Of a stretch of DNA of 64,000 nucleotides, positions 34,006-43,915 are shown in pieces; position 1 is the first letter of the stretch, and every line of letters begins with the position of its first letter. Position numbers and translations under genes: made by a program. Under the pieces are notes generated by a model. That model did not search any database and had not been told where the DNA came from. It saw only the letters and a list, made by a program, of their open reading frames with translations. Source of the DNA: Spiroplasma tabanidicola (GTDB lineage Bacteria; Bacillota_I; Bacilli_A; Mycoplasmatales; Mycoplasmataceae); the NCBI RefSeq assembly GCF_009730595.1, contig NZ_CP046276.1:1116001-1180000 (forward strand), given 5' to 3'.

Positions 34006-34413
34006 TTAACGCTTTGAGAATTGTGGTGATCTACGCGCTCCATATAGACCGTATTTTTTACGTTCTTTAACACGAGCATCACGGGTTAATAAACCTTTAC
34101 CTCTTAAATCTGTTTTATAATCTTTGCTTGCTTCTAATAAAGCTCTTGCAATTCCTAAACGAGCGGCTCCAGCTTGACCTGTGAAACCTCCACCTTTAAC
34201 TGTAATTTTAATTGAAAAGTCTTCTTTTGTACCTGTAGCTTCTAAAGGTTGTTCCATATCTTGAACTAGTGTAGGATATGGAAAAAATTCTAGTGCAGGT
34301 TTACCATTTACGATAATCCCACCTTTACCTGGAGCTAAAATGACTTGAGCAATAGAAGATTTTCTTCTTCCAGTTCCTCTATACATAACTGAGTCTTTTT
34401 TGATAACAGCCAT
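34006..34413 (-). CDS. rpsI: 30S ribosomal protein S9
   Basis: S9 binds the head of the small subunit, and its C-terminal tail reaches the P-site tRNA. The 135-residue protein has [12 protein letters not shown] at the start, [20 protein letters not shown] in the middle and the tail [11 protein letters not shown], all family marks. Its ATG overlaps the rplM stop by one base. In many Firmicutes rplM-rpsI directly follow truA; here they are about 6 kb away, with the mannitol operon and an IS between. Confidence 0.97.
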   Translation of the reverse strand: MAVIKKDSVMYRGTGRRKSSIAQVILAPGKGGIIVNGKPALEFFPYPTLVQDMEQPLEATGTKEDFSIKITVKGGGFTGQAGAARLGIARALLEASKDYKTDLRGKGLLTRDARVKERKKYGLYGARRSPQFSKR

Positions 34414-34865
34414 TATTTATCTCCTTTTCTTGAATTAATCACTAAAACCTCTGGGTTTTGTGCTTGGTGTGGATGTTCACTACCAGCATAAACGTGCAAT
34501 GCACGGTATTGGTTAGCTCCTTGGGTATTTTTAGGTAACATTAATCTTACAGCTCTTTCAATAATTCTTTCTGGGAACAATTGACGTTGTGTTTTAACGT
34601 TTCTTGATTTTAATCCCCCTGGATACATTGAATGGTGGTAGTAGTTTTTATCCGCTTCTTTTTTACCAGTTAAAACAACTTTTTCTGCATTAATAATGAT
34701 CACGTGATCTCCATTATTAATGTGAGGTGTAAAATCAGGTTTATGTTTTCCTCTTAATACAGTTGCAACTTGAGTTGATAAACGACCTAATATTGCATCT
34801 GTTGCGTCAACTACATATCATTTCTTAGCTATATCTGCTGTTTTTATAAGTGTAGTTTGTTTCAC
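34413..34865 (-). CDS. rplM: 50S ribosomal protein L13
   Basis: L13 is an early-assembly large-subunit protein. The 150-residue frame includes [37 protein letters not shown] and [15 protein letters not shown]. One TGA (W in AKKWYVVD) splits the frame under the standard code. The start is GTG at 34865, eleven bases after AGGAG; no ATG fits. It shares one base with rpsI. A TATAAT box lies about 50 bases upstream, so the pair has a promoter of its own, needed since it has been cut off from truA. Confidence 0.96.
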
Positions 34866-34911
34866 TGTGCTTTTTCTCCTTCGCTTCCGGGGCTTGTGAG
34901 TAAGCATATAT

Positions 34912-34917
34912 ATTATA
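34912..34917 (-). promoter_or_regulatory. -10 box for rplM-rpsI
   Basis: TATAAT on the minus strand lies in the context GTATATAAT, about 47 bases before the rplM start. No clear -35 box. Confidence 0.55.
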
Positions 34918-34963
34918 TACTAGTAATTTAAATAGTTGTTAAAATAATTTGTCTTTATTTTAG

Positions 34964-34991
34964 TTTTTTGTCTTTTTTATAAGACAAAAAA
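34964..34991. promoter_or_regulatory. 11-bp palindrome upstream of mtlA, candidate operator
   Basis: TTTTTTGTCTT and AAGACAAAAAA are perfect inverted arms around TTTTAT, 69 bases before the mtlA start. Neither strand has a T-tract after the stem, so it is not an intrinsic terminator. TTGTC/GACAA half-sites recall MtlR-type operators; the link is inference. Confidence 0.5.
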
Positions 34992-35059
34992 AATATTTTA
35001 CAGGATATCTTTTTTTATTTTATCAATTATAGTTTAACTTGTAGAAAGGAGTTGTAATT

Positions 35060-36616
35060 ATGGAAGAAGTAATTAAAGAATTAAATAAAAAAGAAAGCAA
35101 AAATAGTTTTACATTATGATTTAAAAATAATTTTAACAAAAGAACTTCTCTTAGAAGAGTACAAAAATTTGGTGGATGATTAAGTTCAATGATGATGCCT
35201 ATAATTGGTATCATGATAGCTTGAGGACTATTAACAGCATTTTTCATACCAGATGGATGAACTCCGGTTGCTGCTATTAACGATTATATTGTTGGTAATG
35301 TTATTACTTATTTAATACCCGTTTTGATCGGTTTTAATGCAGGTAAATTAGTTCATAAAACTAGAGGTGGTTTTATTGCGACGTTTGTAGTATTTGCTGT
35401 AATTGTTGGAAATCAATACAATCCAGGATTTACTGAAGGTTCAAGTCCTTCGCCTCAATTTTTATCAGCTATGATAGTTGGACCTATGGCTGCCGGAATA
35501 TTAAAATTAATAGATAAAATGTTGGAGGGAAAAATTAAACAAGGATTTGAAATGCTTGTAAATAACTTTGTAATGGGTTTCTTAGCTTTTGGACTTGGAA
35601 TAGCAGCATTTTATGGAATGCCATATGTATTTAACTCAATCACTTGAGCGCTAGCAGAAGCTGTAAAATTTTTAATCAATAATAAAATTATATTTTTAAC
35701 AGCACTTATAGTAGAACCAGCAAAAATATTTTTCTTAAACAACGCAATTAATCATGGAGTGTTCTCAGCACTATCACCAAGCTTGGTTACAGAAAAAGGA
35801 AGATCAATCTTATATTTATTAGAAGCAAATCCTGGACCAGGACTTGGAGCATTAATAGCAATTATGATTTTTGATAAAAAACAAAGAGAAAATGCTGCTG
35901 GTGCATCAGTAATTCATTTCTTTGGAGGTATTCATGAAGTATACTTCCCATTTATATTGATGAAAATAGAAATGATAATTGCTTTAATTGTTGGGGGATT
36001 AGTTGGAGATGCAATATTTCAAATATTTGATGCAGGGTTAATTGCACCGTCATCACCTGGATCAATAATAGCAATCTCGATTTTTATTCAATCAAGTGCA
36101 TTAAATTATGCAGGGGTATATTTAGGTATATTTGCAAGTTGTGGAGCGGCTCTATTAACAGGATCACTCATCCATATTATAATGAGAAAAAAATATAAAA
36201 AAAATGCAGCTACTTTAGAAGAAGCTACTAAAAAACTAGAACAAATTAAAGGTAAAGAAATTAAACATTTAAGTAAAAAACCTTTAAAAGAGTTAGACTT
36301 TAATGAAGTAGATACTATAATATTTGCTTGTGAAGCTGGTATGGGTTCGAGTGCGATGGGTGCATCTTTACTTAGAAAAAAACTAAAAGAAGCAGGAATT
36401 AAAATTAAAGTGGTTAACTATCCTGTAAAAGAGTTGCCAAGTGATGCTAAGTTTGTCATAACACAAGACAAGTTGACTGAATACGCAATTCAAAAAGTAC
36501 CTAATGCAACTCATAGAAGCATATCCAACTTTTTAGATAAAAATTTCTATGATAAAATAGTTTTAGAATTTAAAGAAAAGTTAGAGCACATCAATGAAGA
36601 AAGAAAGACAACTTAG
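35060..36616 (+). CDS. mtlA: Mannitol PTS transporter, EIICB
   Basis: This membrane permease imports and phosphorylates mannitol to mannitol-1-phosphate. The 518-residue protein has an N-terminal IIC domain with about 8 membrane segments (QKFGGWLSSMMMPIIGIMIA, VEPAKIFFLNNAINHG with the GIHE-type site GGIHEVYFPFILM) and a C-terminal IIB domain with phospho-Cys424 in FACEAGMGSSAMGA. No IIA domain follows, and there is no mtlF gene in the operon. AAAGGAG precedes ATG 35060. mtlR starts within its last 23 bases. Six or so TGA are Trp. Confidence 0.95.
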
Positions 36617-38459
36617 AATTTTATACACGCTATTAAGCTATAAAAAACTTAATGTGGATGTAATCACAAAAGCTTATGACATAAGCAGAAAAACTTGAGA
36701 AAGAGATTTTGAAGATATAAATCTCTTTTTATCAAAAAAGGGGCAATTTAGAATAATTGAAAAAAATAATTCAATTCATTTTATTGGATCTGATATTAAT
36801 TTATTAGAACAATTACAATTAGATGACTCATTTTTATTAAAAGAAGAACGATTAATTTATATATTTATGATTTTATTAAGAGATTTACATATTGCAAAAA
36901 GTCAGCTTATTGATGATTTAGATGTTTCAATGAAAATTTTAGAAAATGATATAAATGAATTAAGAAATATATTTATTCAGAATGAAGCTAACTTATCAAT
37001 CGATAGTAGAGGGATTAAAATATCTAATATACAAAAAGATAAAGAAATTAAAATTTTAATAGATATAATTATTAAACATTTATCTTTAAAACAAGTTTAT
37101 TCTATTTTAAAGTTAAATAGCATTGAAAAACTATTTTCGAGCTATATTTATAAATCTTTAGAAAAAAAATATAACATTAGTATTTACAACAAAATATTTA
37201 TTTGAACTTTAGAACATGCTTCAAATCAATATAATATATCAAATTATGAAATAATAATTTTGTCAATAAAAATAACTTTATGGTTAAATCACCCAAATAA
37301 TAAAGAGCTTATGATAGCTATTGTCTCACTCAATAATCAAAGAGATTTTTATGAACTAGTCAAAAAAATTTATTGCACAGAAAAATTAAAATTGTTTACA
37401 ATTAACCACTACTCAAATAATAATTTTAATGAAGAGATTGATTTATTTACTGAATATTTAAATAAACAAATCAAAAAGTTATTTAAAAGTAATATTAATT
37501 TAAATAAAGATATTCAAAAACGAATAAAAGATCACATAAAATCTAATCTTGATTCTACTAATATTGATGAAATAATATTAGCTGAATACAACAGAAATTT
37601 AAGTCAATATATTAATACTTATACAGAATTATGAAAAGTCATAAAAGATTGTGTAGCTAAGTTTTTTAATGATAGTAAGGTATTAAAGTTGATTCAATAT
37701 GAGATTTTTATTCACATATTGGTTTGATTTGATACTTATATTTATGAACTTGAAATTAATATTTTAACAATTTGTATTGGCGGAATGGGTCAAAGTGCTA
37801 TGATAAAAAATCATTTAGCATCTATGTATCGCAACGCAAAAATTGAAAATATTGCTTTTTCGAACATTAACAAACAAGTTTTAAAAAGGTATGACATCAT
37901 TATATCTGCAGTTGATATAAGCGAATTTAAAATTGAAAATTTTATTTTAATGCCTTTAATATTAATTTTAAAAAGTAAAAATGAGATTCATAAAGTTATA
38001 ACTGAAACAATTTATAAAAATTTACTAGGAGGAAAAATGCAAAATCAGATTTTAAAAAAAGAAAATATATTAATAAACCAAAAAGCGAAAGATAAAAACG
38101 AGGCTATTTTGCAATGTGCAAACTTACTTAAAAGTCAAGGATATATAGAAGATGAATACATAAACTCAATGATAGAAAGAGAGAAAAAGTTTTCTGTATA
38201 CATTGGCAATTATTTAGCAATTCCACATGGACTTGATCAAAAAGGTGTTATTAAAGATGGTATTGTAGTTATTCATTACAAAGAGCCTATTGATTATGAT
38301 TCAAATCCTGTTAATTTTTTTATAGGGATTGCTGCAAAAAGTAACAATCATATGGACATTTTATCAAATATAGCCGAAAAAATGATGGAACTTGATTTTG
38401 TAGAAGAATTAATAAAAAACCCATCAGAAGAAAGAATATTAGAGGAGTTTAATTTCTAA
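36594..38459 (+). CDS. mtlR: MtlR-type transcription activator with EIIB- and EIIA-like domains
   Basis: The 621-residue protein has the MtlR layout: HTH at the start (VDVITKAYDISRKTWERDFE), two PRD-type regulatory regions (about 165-385), a Gat-type EIIB-like domain with Cys394 in TICIGGMGQS, and an EIIA-Mtl domain (482-621) with His545 in LAIPHG. In the family, phosphorylation by PTS proteins tunes activity. Here the EIIA part has its own AGGAGG and ATG in frame (38027-38039), which could give a separate 140-residue EIIA. It begins inside mtlA and ends one base into mtlD. Five TGA are Trp. The length is somewhat under the roughly 690 of Bacillus. Confidence 0.9.
38027..38039 (+). promoter_or_regulatory. 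Internal ribosome site and start codon in mtlR (possible MtlF product)
   Basis: AGGAGG (38027-38032), four bases and ATG (38037) lie in frame in mtlR at the EIIB-EIIA boundary. Initiation here gives 140 residues, close to the length of free MtlF (about 143), with phospho-His64. The spacing is rather short. The codons LGGKM have no evident structural need for this exact sequence. Confidence 0.6.
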
Positions 38460-39577
38460 TGAATGTAGTACACTTTGGAGCGGGAAATATTGGTAGAGGA
38501 TTTATAGCTCCAATCCTAATTGATAGCAACCAAATAAAAGAATTTTATTTTGTAGATAGCAATAAAGAGTTGATTGATAGTTTAAAAAATATTGCACAAT
38601 ATAAAGTGATTGAATTAAATGAAGAAAATAAAACAAAAATTTATAAGAATTTTAAAGCTTTGAACTCTAGTGACATTGATTTAATCAATAAAAAAACAGT
38701 AAGTATTATAACAACATCAATATCATCGGTTAATTTAAAATACATTAAAGATAGTGTTATTAGCATAATTAAAGAAAAAGAAGCAGTCAAACAAACTCTA
38801 ATAATAATGTGCTGTGAAAATGGAGAAAAAGTTTCTAGTTATTTTGCTCAGATTATTAAGCAAGACTATCAATATGATGATGATTTAATAAAATTTATAG
38901 ATGTTATGGTTGATAGAATCGTACCTAATGAAAAAGTTTTATCCTTAGATGTTAAAGTAGAACCTTATTTTTCTTGAGTAGTAGATAATGAAAAGTGACC
39001 TGAAAATATTAATAAAATAAAAGGAATGACTTATACCAATGATATTGATGCTGATATTTGTAAAAAAGTTTGAATGTTGAACGGAACACACGCTTCTCTC
39101 GCTTGAAAGGAATGGCAACTTTCTAAATTTAATAATCCAATAATAGTTGATGTGTTAAATTCTAATGACAATAATGAGTTAAATAATTTTTTAAAAAACT
39201 ATTTAAAAGAGATGTCTGATATTATTGAGGTTGTTTTTAAATATGATAAAAAAGAGTTGAAGAGTTTTGTTGAAACTTTAATAAAAAGATTTAAAAATCC
39301 TTTTATTAGAGATGAGTTTTCAAGAGTTGCTAGAAATACTATAAAAAAAATTCAACTAGATGAAAGAGTAATAAAACCTTTATTGTTAGGAATTGACAAT
39401 AATCTTGAAGTAAAATATATAAAACAATCTCTAATAAATGCTTTATCGTACAATAACAAAGAAGATGAAGATGGTTTAAAAATACAAAATCTTTTAGATA
39501 AAAACTACAAAGTAAAAGATATTGCAAAAGAACTTATTGAAAATATTAACGACTATATTCTAAATAAAATATTATAA
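38459..39577 (+). CDS. mtlD: Mannitol-1-phosphate 5-dehydrogenase
   Basis: It oxidises mannitol-1-phosphate to fructose-6-phosphate with NAD. The 372-residue protein has VVHFGAGNIGRGFIAPIL, the nucleotide-binding start typical of MtlD, ENGEKVSSYF and VDRIVPNE in the middle, and LNGTHASLAW with the Lys/Asn/His catalytic region. Five or so TGA are Trp. The ATG overlaps the mtlR stop by one base. It is the last gene of the operon; no terminator is seen before IS copy 2, which starts 13 bases later. Confidence 0.95.
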
Positions 39578-39664
39578 AAAAAGTGCTAAGTGAACATCTA
39601 AAATAAAATTGACAATAAAAAGTACTTTTATTTTTAAAAATTTATTGAAAGGTGTTCTTTTTAT

Positions 39665-39922
39665 ATGGCAAAACAATGATCAAAAAACGAAAAAATTAAT
39701 ATTATTGAAGAGTCTAAAAAAATTGGAATAACAAATGCTGCATTAAAATATGATGTTAGCACAAGTACAGTCAAAAGATGAAAAGCAGAATTTAAAACTA
39801 AAGGTGAAGGCGTTCTTGAATGAGGGAATGGAATTCAAACAAAAAGAAGTATTAAGAAATTTAAGTCTCATGATTGAATTTTTAAAGACCCTGTTGATAT
39901 GACAACAGAAGAATTAAGATAA
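39665..39922 (+). CDS. IS3-family orfA, helix-turn-helix protein (copy 2)
   Basis: The 85-residue protein begins MAKQWSKNEKINIIEESKKI and has the helix-turn-helix GITNAALKYDVSTSTVKRW. Four TGA are Trp. It ends at TAA 39920-39922 just as in copy 1; the sequence after this stop keeps the same frame (ALKLERALKKHLAK) and contains the heptamer AAAAAAG, a usual frameshift site in this family. The HTH differs from copy 1 at a few residues (S for I, K for N), suggesting that this copy is nearer the active form. Confidence 0.8.
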
Positions 39923-40826
39923 GCATTAAAATTGGAGCGAGCACTAAAAAAGCATTTGGCGAAGACAACTAAGAAAAAGTACTTCGCCATTTTTAATTGT
40001 TCAAAAAAGTTTACTTTAACCTTAGTTTGTAAATATCTAGGTGTTTCAAGATTTGGTTATTTAAAATGACTAAAAAACGGAAAACCTATGAATAAAAACT
40101 ACAATGGAGTTCTTGTTATAAAAATAAAATTTATTTTTTATTTGTTTAAAAAACGTTTAGGTTACAACGTAATAACTTTACTTTTAAACAAATATTTTAA
40201 TCAAAACTTAAAACCATGAGTAGTTTATAGATATATGAAAATCAATAATTTAAAAGCAGTTCAAAAAAAAAGAGTGCCAAAATATGACAAATCTTGTCCT
40301 TTGAGATATGAAAACTTATTGGATAAGAATTTCAATGCAGATTGTTTAAAGCAAAAATGAGTTACAGATGTAACTTACATAAAGACAGCTTCAGGAAATG
40401 CATATTTATCTGTTGTAAAAGATTTTTAGATTCAGAAATTGTTGATTGAAAATTATCTAACATTCCTAATGGTAAATTATGTTATACAATCCTTATCTCT
40501 GCAGTCGAAAAGAGAGGCGCTCCTGATATTATTCATTCTGATCAAGTTAGTCTTATACCAATGAAACTTGAAAAAGTTTATGTGATGAAAACAAGATAAG
40601 TATATCCATGTCAAGAAGAGGTAACTCTCCTGATAACGGAGCGTTCGAATCTTTTTTTGGAACAATAAAAAATGAATGTATTTATACTTATAAAATAAAA
40701 GAGTTAAACTTTTCAAATATCTATACAATAATTTCAGATTATATTGATTTTTATAATTATGTTAGACCTATGTTGAAACATAAAAAAACTCCATACGAAT
40801 TTCGTATGGAGAAAGTACATTTTTAA
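39923..40826 (+). pseudogene. IS150-type transposase orfB remnant (copy 2)
   Basis: In-frame from the orfA stop it reads YFAIFNCSKKFTLTLVCKYL, then the integrase start LGYNVITLLLNKYF and WVTDVTYIKTASGNAYLS with the first catalytic Asp. At about 40428 one base is missing and a TAG follows VVKDF. A second loss follows HSDQ (about 40546). The last third, MSRRGNSPDNGAFESFFGTI to EKVHF, is open again from 40608 and carries the catalytic Glu. Two frameshifts make it inactive, barring sequence error. Confidence 0.85.
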
Positions 40827-40837
40827 TGTCAATTTTA

Positions 40838-40866
40838 ATTGACAATAAAAAGGTACTTTTATTTTT
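40838..40866 (+). repeat. Repeated piece of the IS left end beside the right end of copy 2
   Basis: ATTGACAATAAAAAGG followed by TACTTTTATTTTT repeats 39608-39635, near the left end of the same IS, with one extra G. It straddles the right end of the element. It may be what remains of a further IS copy or of a nested insertion. Confidence 0.6.
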
Positions 40867-41017
40867 TTGTGGTTAAGGTAATTAATTATTAACTTAAGGT
40901 TTATACTTATCACTAAAAGTTTATCCAAATAAACTATATTTTAATATTTAATTACTTTTAAATATGACGTTATTTAATGTTTCTTTAACCACTTTTAATA
41001 TAGTAATTTATAAATAG

Positions 41018-41767
41018 TTAGCTGTCAAACTCATAATTTATTTCATATAATATAAGACCTTCAGGATTTGCCATATAGGGTAGTTTTTCTTCTTTTAAAT
41101 CTAAAACGTTTTTTATATTTTCTAAAGTTATTTTACCACAAGAATAAGCTAAGCAAACACCGACTATAGATCTAATTTGATATCTTATAAAACCTTTAGC
41201 TTCAAAAACTATAATAATATCATCATTCTCTTGTTTTAAAAATATTAAATCTATTTTTCTTATAGTATTTATAGTATCTAATTCTTTTCCTTTTAAACCT
41301 GAAAAGTTTTTAAAATTATGTTCTCCTATAAATAGATTTAAAGCTTGTTCTAATTTTCTTAAATCATAATCTTGGTTTGAAAAAAATCAATATCGATTCG
41401 AAAATACGCTTTTAGGCTTTAAACTAATTTGATAATGATAAACCTTTTTAATACAATTTCTAACTCTAAAAGTTTTTTCTATTTGATTAGCTTTCCTTAT
41501 TTTTATTCCAAGGGGCAACGCTCTATTTAAAGCATTTAAAAAGCCTAATATGTTTGGTTTAAAATCCAATTCTATTCAGGCTTTTTGATCTTTTGCATGT
41601 ACTCCAGAATCTGTTTTTGATGCTCCAACAACTCTGTAGTGAGAGTTTCTAGTAACTAAATTAATAGCTCTTTCAATTTCGCCTTGAATAGTTTTTTGTC
41701 CTTTTTGCTTAGCTCATCCACAAAAATCTGTACCGTCATACTCAATTGTAAATAAATAGTAAAACAT
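41018..41767 (-). CDS. truA: tRNA pseudouridine synthase A
   Basis: It converts uridine 38-40 in the anticodon arm of tRNAs to pseudouridine. The 249-residue protein has the catalytic Asp in GASKTDSGVHAKDQ (RTDxGVHA-type motif with Lys for Arg), FFSNQDYDLRKLEQAL and FEAKGFIRYQIRSIVG near the end, all family marks. Four or so TGA are Trp. It shares one base with the ecfT stop. In other Firmicutes rplM follows it; here IS copy 2 and the mtl operon follow. Confidence 0.95.
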
Positions 41768-42684
41768 TATAAGTTTAGAATTGCATCGATTCTCGGAATT
41801 TCAACTTGTCTTAACACTTCAACATAAGGATAACAAAATAAAATTGCCGCTATACCAATATAAATTAAAAATATTACTCAATCTAAAAGTCTAAATTTGA
41901 CTTGTCTATATCTTGTTCTTTTTGCATGCGGATCAAACCCTCTTGAATCCATTGCAAAAGCTAAATCTTCGGCTTTATTAAATGATGATACTAACAACGG
42001 AATAATCAAAGATGTTGTTCCTTTAACTTTATCTGCTAAATTTCCATTCTTAAAGTCTATTCCTCTTGAAGATTGCGCCTTCATAATTCTTCCTGCTTCA
42101 TCAATTAAAGTCGGAATCATTCTTAAAGCAATAGAAATAATAATAGAAAAAATATAAACTGGAATTCCAATTAACTTTAAAGGTCATAAAAGATCTTCAA
42201 TAGCTAAAGTTAACTCTAAAGGTTGAGTTGTCCCTGTTAAGATTGTTGTTAAAGTAATCATTAAAAATATTCTTAAAGTCATATATGTTGCTCTATATAA
42301 AGCTTTTTCGGAAAATCATAATTTTTTATAATTAAAAATATATCCATAATCACTTGATTCTGCATATCTTGCTCCACTAGAACCTAATACAGTTCAATTT
42401 ATACTTGTATCGTTTGTTTCTGGATGTAAAACAAAGATATTTAAAATTATAAGCATTATAAAAATAAATAAAATCGGTGTAAATAATTTAAATAACATTT
42501 TAAAGCTTAGCTTGCTTATTGTATACATACATATAATCCCAGTACCTATTAAAACAAATCCTGTAAATCCAACCGGCATAAATACTGCAACAATTAATGC
42601 AATAACCATAAACAATTTAATTCTTGGATCCATTCTATGAACCACTGAGTTATAAGGCATGTATCTACCAAATACCATTCTCAT
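41767..42684 (-). CDS. ecfT: ECF transporter transmembrane protein EcfT
   Basis: EcfT links the two ATPases to exchangeable S-components that import vitamins and other micronutrients. The 305-residue protein has the start YMPYNSVVHRMDPRIKLFM, about five membrane helices, and the coupling motif ARG type as QSSRGIDF and AMDSRGFDPHAKRTRY, which bind the ATPases. An insertion of about 45 residues between helices (NDTSINWTVLGSSGARYAES) is longer than usual. No S-component gene is seen in the window. Six TGA are Trp. It follows ecfA2 by ten bases. Confidence 0.93.
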
Positions 42685-42694
42685 TTTTTTACAC

Positions 42695-43915
42695 CTACTT
42701 TCTATTTTTTGCTAGCTTAATTGCATTAGCTACTTCTTCAACAGTTCTAAATTTACTTGTAGTAATATCTATTCCTTGTTCTTTTAATTTATATGCTAAT
42801 TTATATAATTTTGGTGGTTCTATTTCAATTGTTCTTAGCAAGTCAAAATTTGAAAATATTTCAAAAGGATCTCCCACAGAAATCACTTTTCCTTTATGCA
42901 TAACAATTACTTCATCTGCGATTTGTAAAACGTGATCCATATTGTGAGTAACTATTATAATTCTTTTTCCTTTTTCTTTATTTAGATTATAAAAAAGTTT
43001 CATAAAGTCTTCTTCACCCTGCGGATCTAATCCCCCAGTAGGTTCATCAAGTACTAATGTATCTCCATCCATTGCAATAATTCCAGCAATAGCAACTCTA
43101 CGTTTTTGACCCCCAGATAAATCAAATGGATTTCTTGAAGCATATTCAACTGGTAAATCTACCATTTTTAATAAATTAGGAACATTTTTAAGAGATTGAG
43201 TTTTTTCTGCTCCTAAGTTAATTGGACCAAATGCAATATCTTTTTCAATTGAATCTTGGAATAATTGATATTCTGGAAATTGAAATACTAGACCAATTTC
43301 TCTACGCAAATCTTTAACTTCTTTTATTTTTTTAGTTTTAGCATAAAGTGAATAATTTCCTATAATAGTTCTACCTGTTTCTGAAATAATTAAACCATTT
43401 GTTAATTGAATTAAAGTTGATTTTCCACTACCCGTCATACCAATGATAGCTGTAATTTTTCCTTTTTTAATACTTATATCAGTTCCGTTAAGTGCTCTAA
43501 ATTCAAATGGGGTTCCTTTTGAATAAGTATATGAAACATTTTCAAAAACAATATCTCCATTAAAATCAAAAGCTGGTTGTTTTGCTTTTTTTAATTGTTT
43601 TTTATAATGTTTTTCTACTGATTTAGATTTTTCAACTGTTTTATATCAATCGTTTACTTTTTGAACTCTTTCATTAACATGTTTTAATGATTCTTTTTTA
43701 ACTGCTTCAAACTCTTTTTTATATTTAACTTGGTTTGGTTTATCTTTTTTTATAAGTTTTGCAATTTCTTTATGTCTTTTTTTTCTTTTTTTATTTTCTT
43801 CACGATTATGTACTGCAAGTTCTCTTAAATGTTCTTTATATTTTGCCTTTGAAACTTTTCTTTCAATCATCGCTTGAGCTCTTTGCTCCTGGTTCATATT
43901 TTTTAGTTTTGACAT
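42695..43915 (-). CDS. ecfA2: ECF transporter ATPase EcfA2 with basic N-terminal extension
   Basis: One of two ATPases of the ECF module. The ABC core starts near residue 117 ([20 protein letters not shown]) and has Walker [11 protein letters not shown]-loop [10 protein letters not shown], signature LSGGQKRR, Walker [10 protein letters not shown] and the switch His in VTHNMDH. The first 115 residues are an unusual Lys/Glu/Arg-rich helical extension ([20 protein letters not shown]) absent from Bacillus EcfA2 (about 290 residues; here 406). It overlaps the ecfA1 end by 13 bases. One TGA is Trp. Confidence 0.93.

Larger units (their letters stand above)
39591..40844 (+). mobile_element. IS3-family element, copy 2 (decayed)
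   Basis: This 1254-bp plus-strand copy lies between mtlD and truA, with the same ends as copy 1 (TGAACATCTA... and ...TTTTAATTGACA). orfA is whole; orfB has a frameshift after VVKDF and lacks one base after HSDQ as copy 1 does. The 3' part contains a near-perfect palindrome, CTCCATACGAA/TTCGTATGGAG, overlapping the end of orfB. No target duplication is seen (AAG before, ATA after). Confidence 0.88.

Noticed and set aside
34964-34991. Palindrome read as a terminator
   Set aside because: It lies between divergent promoters and has no T-tract after the stem on either strand.
38459-39590. A terminator after mtlD
   Set aside because: No stem-loop with T-tract is visible before IS copy 2.
26735-40844. 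Inversion of the segment between the two oppositely oriented IS copies
   Set aside because: rplM-rpsI inside the segment keep the same strand and order relative to truA as in other Firmicutes, so the present orientation is the old one.
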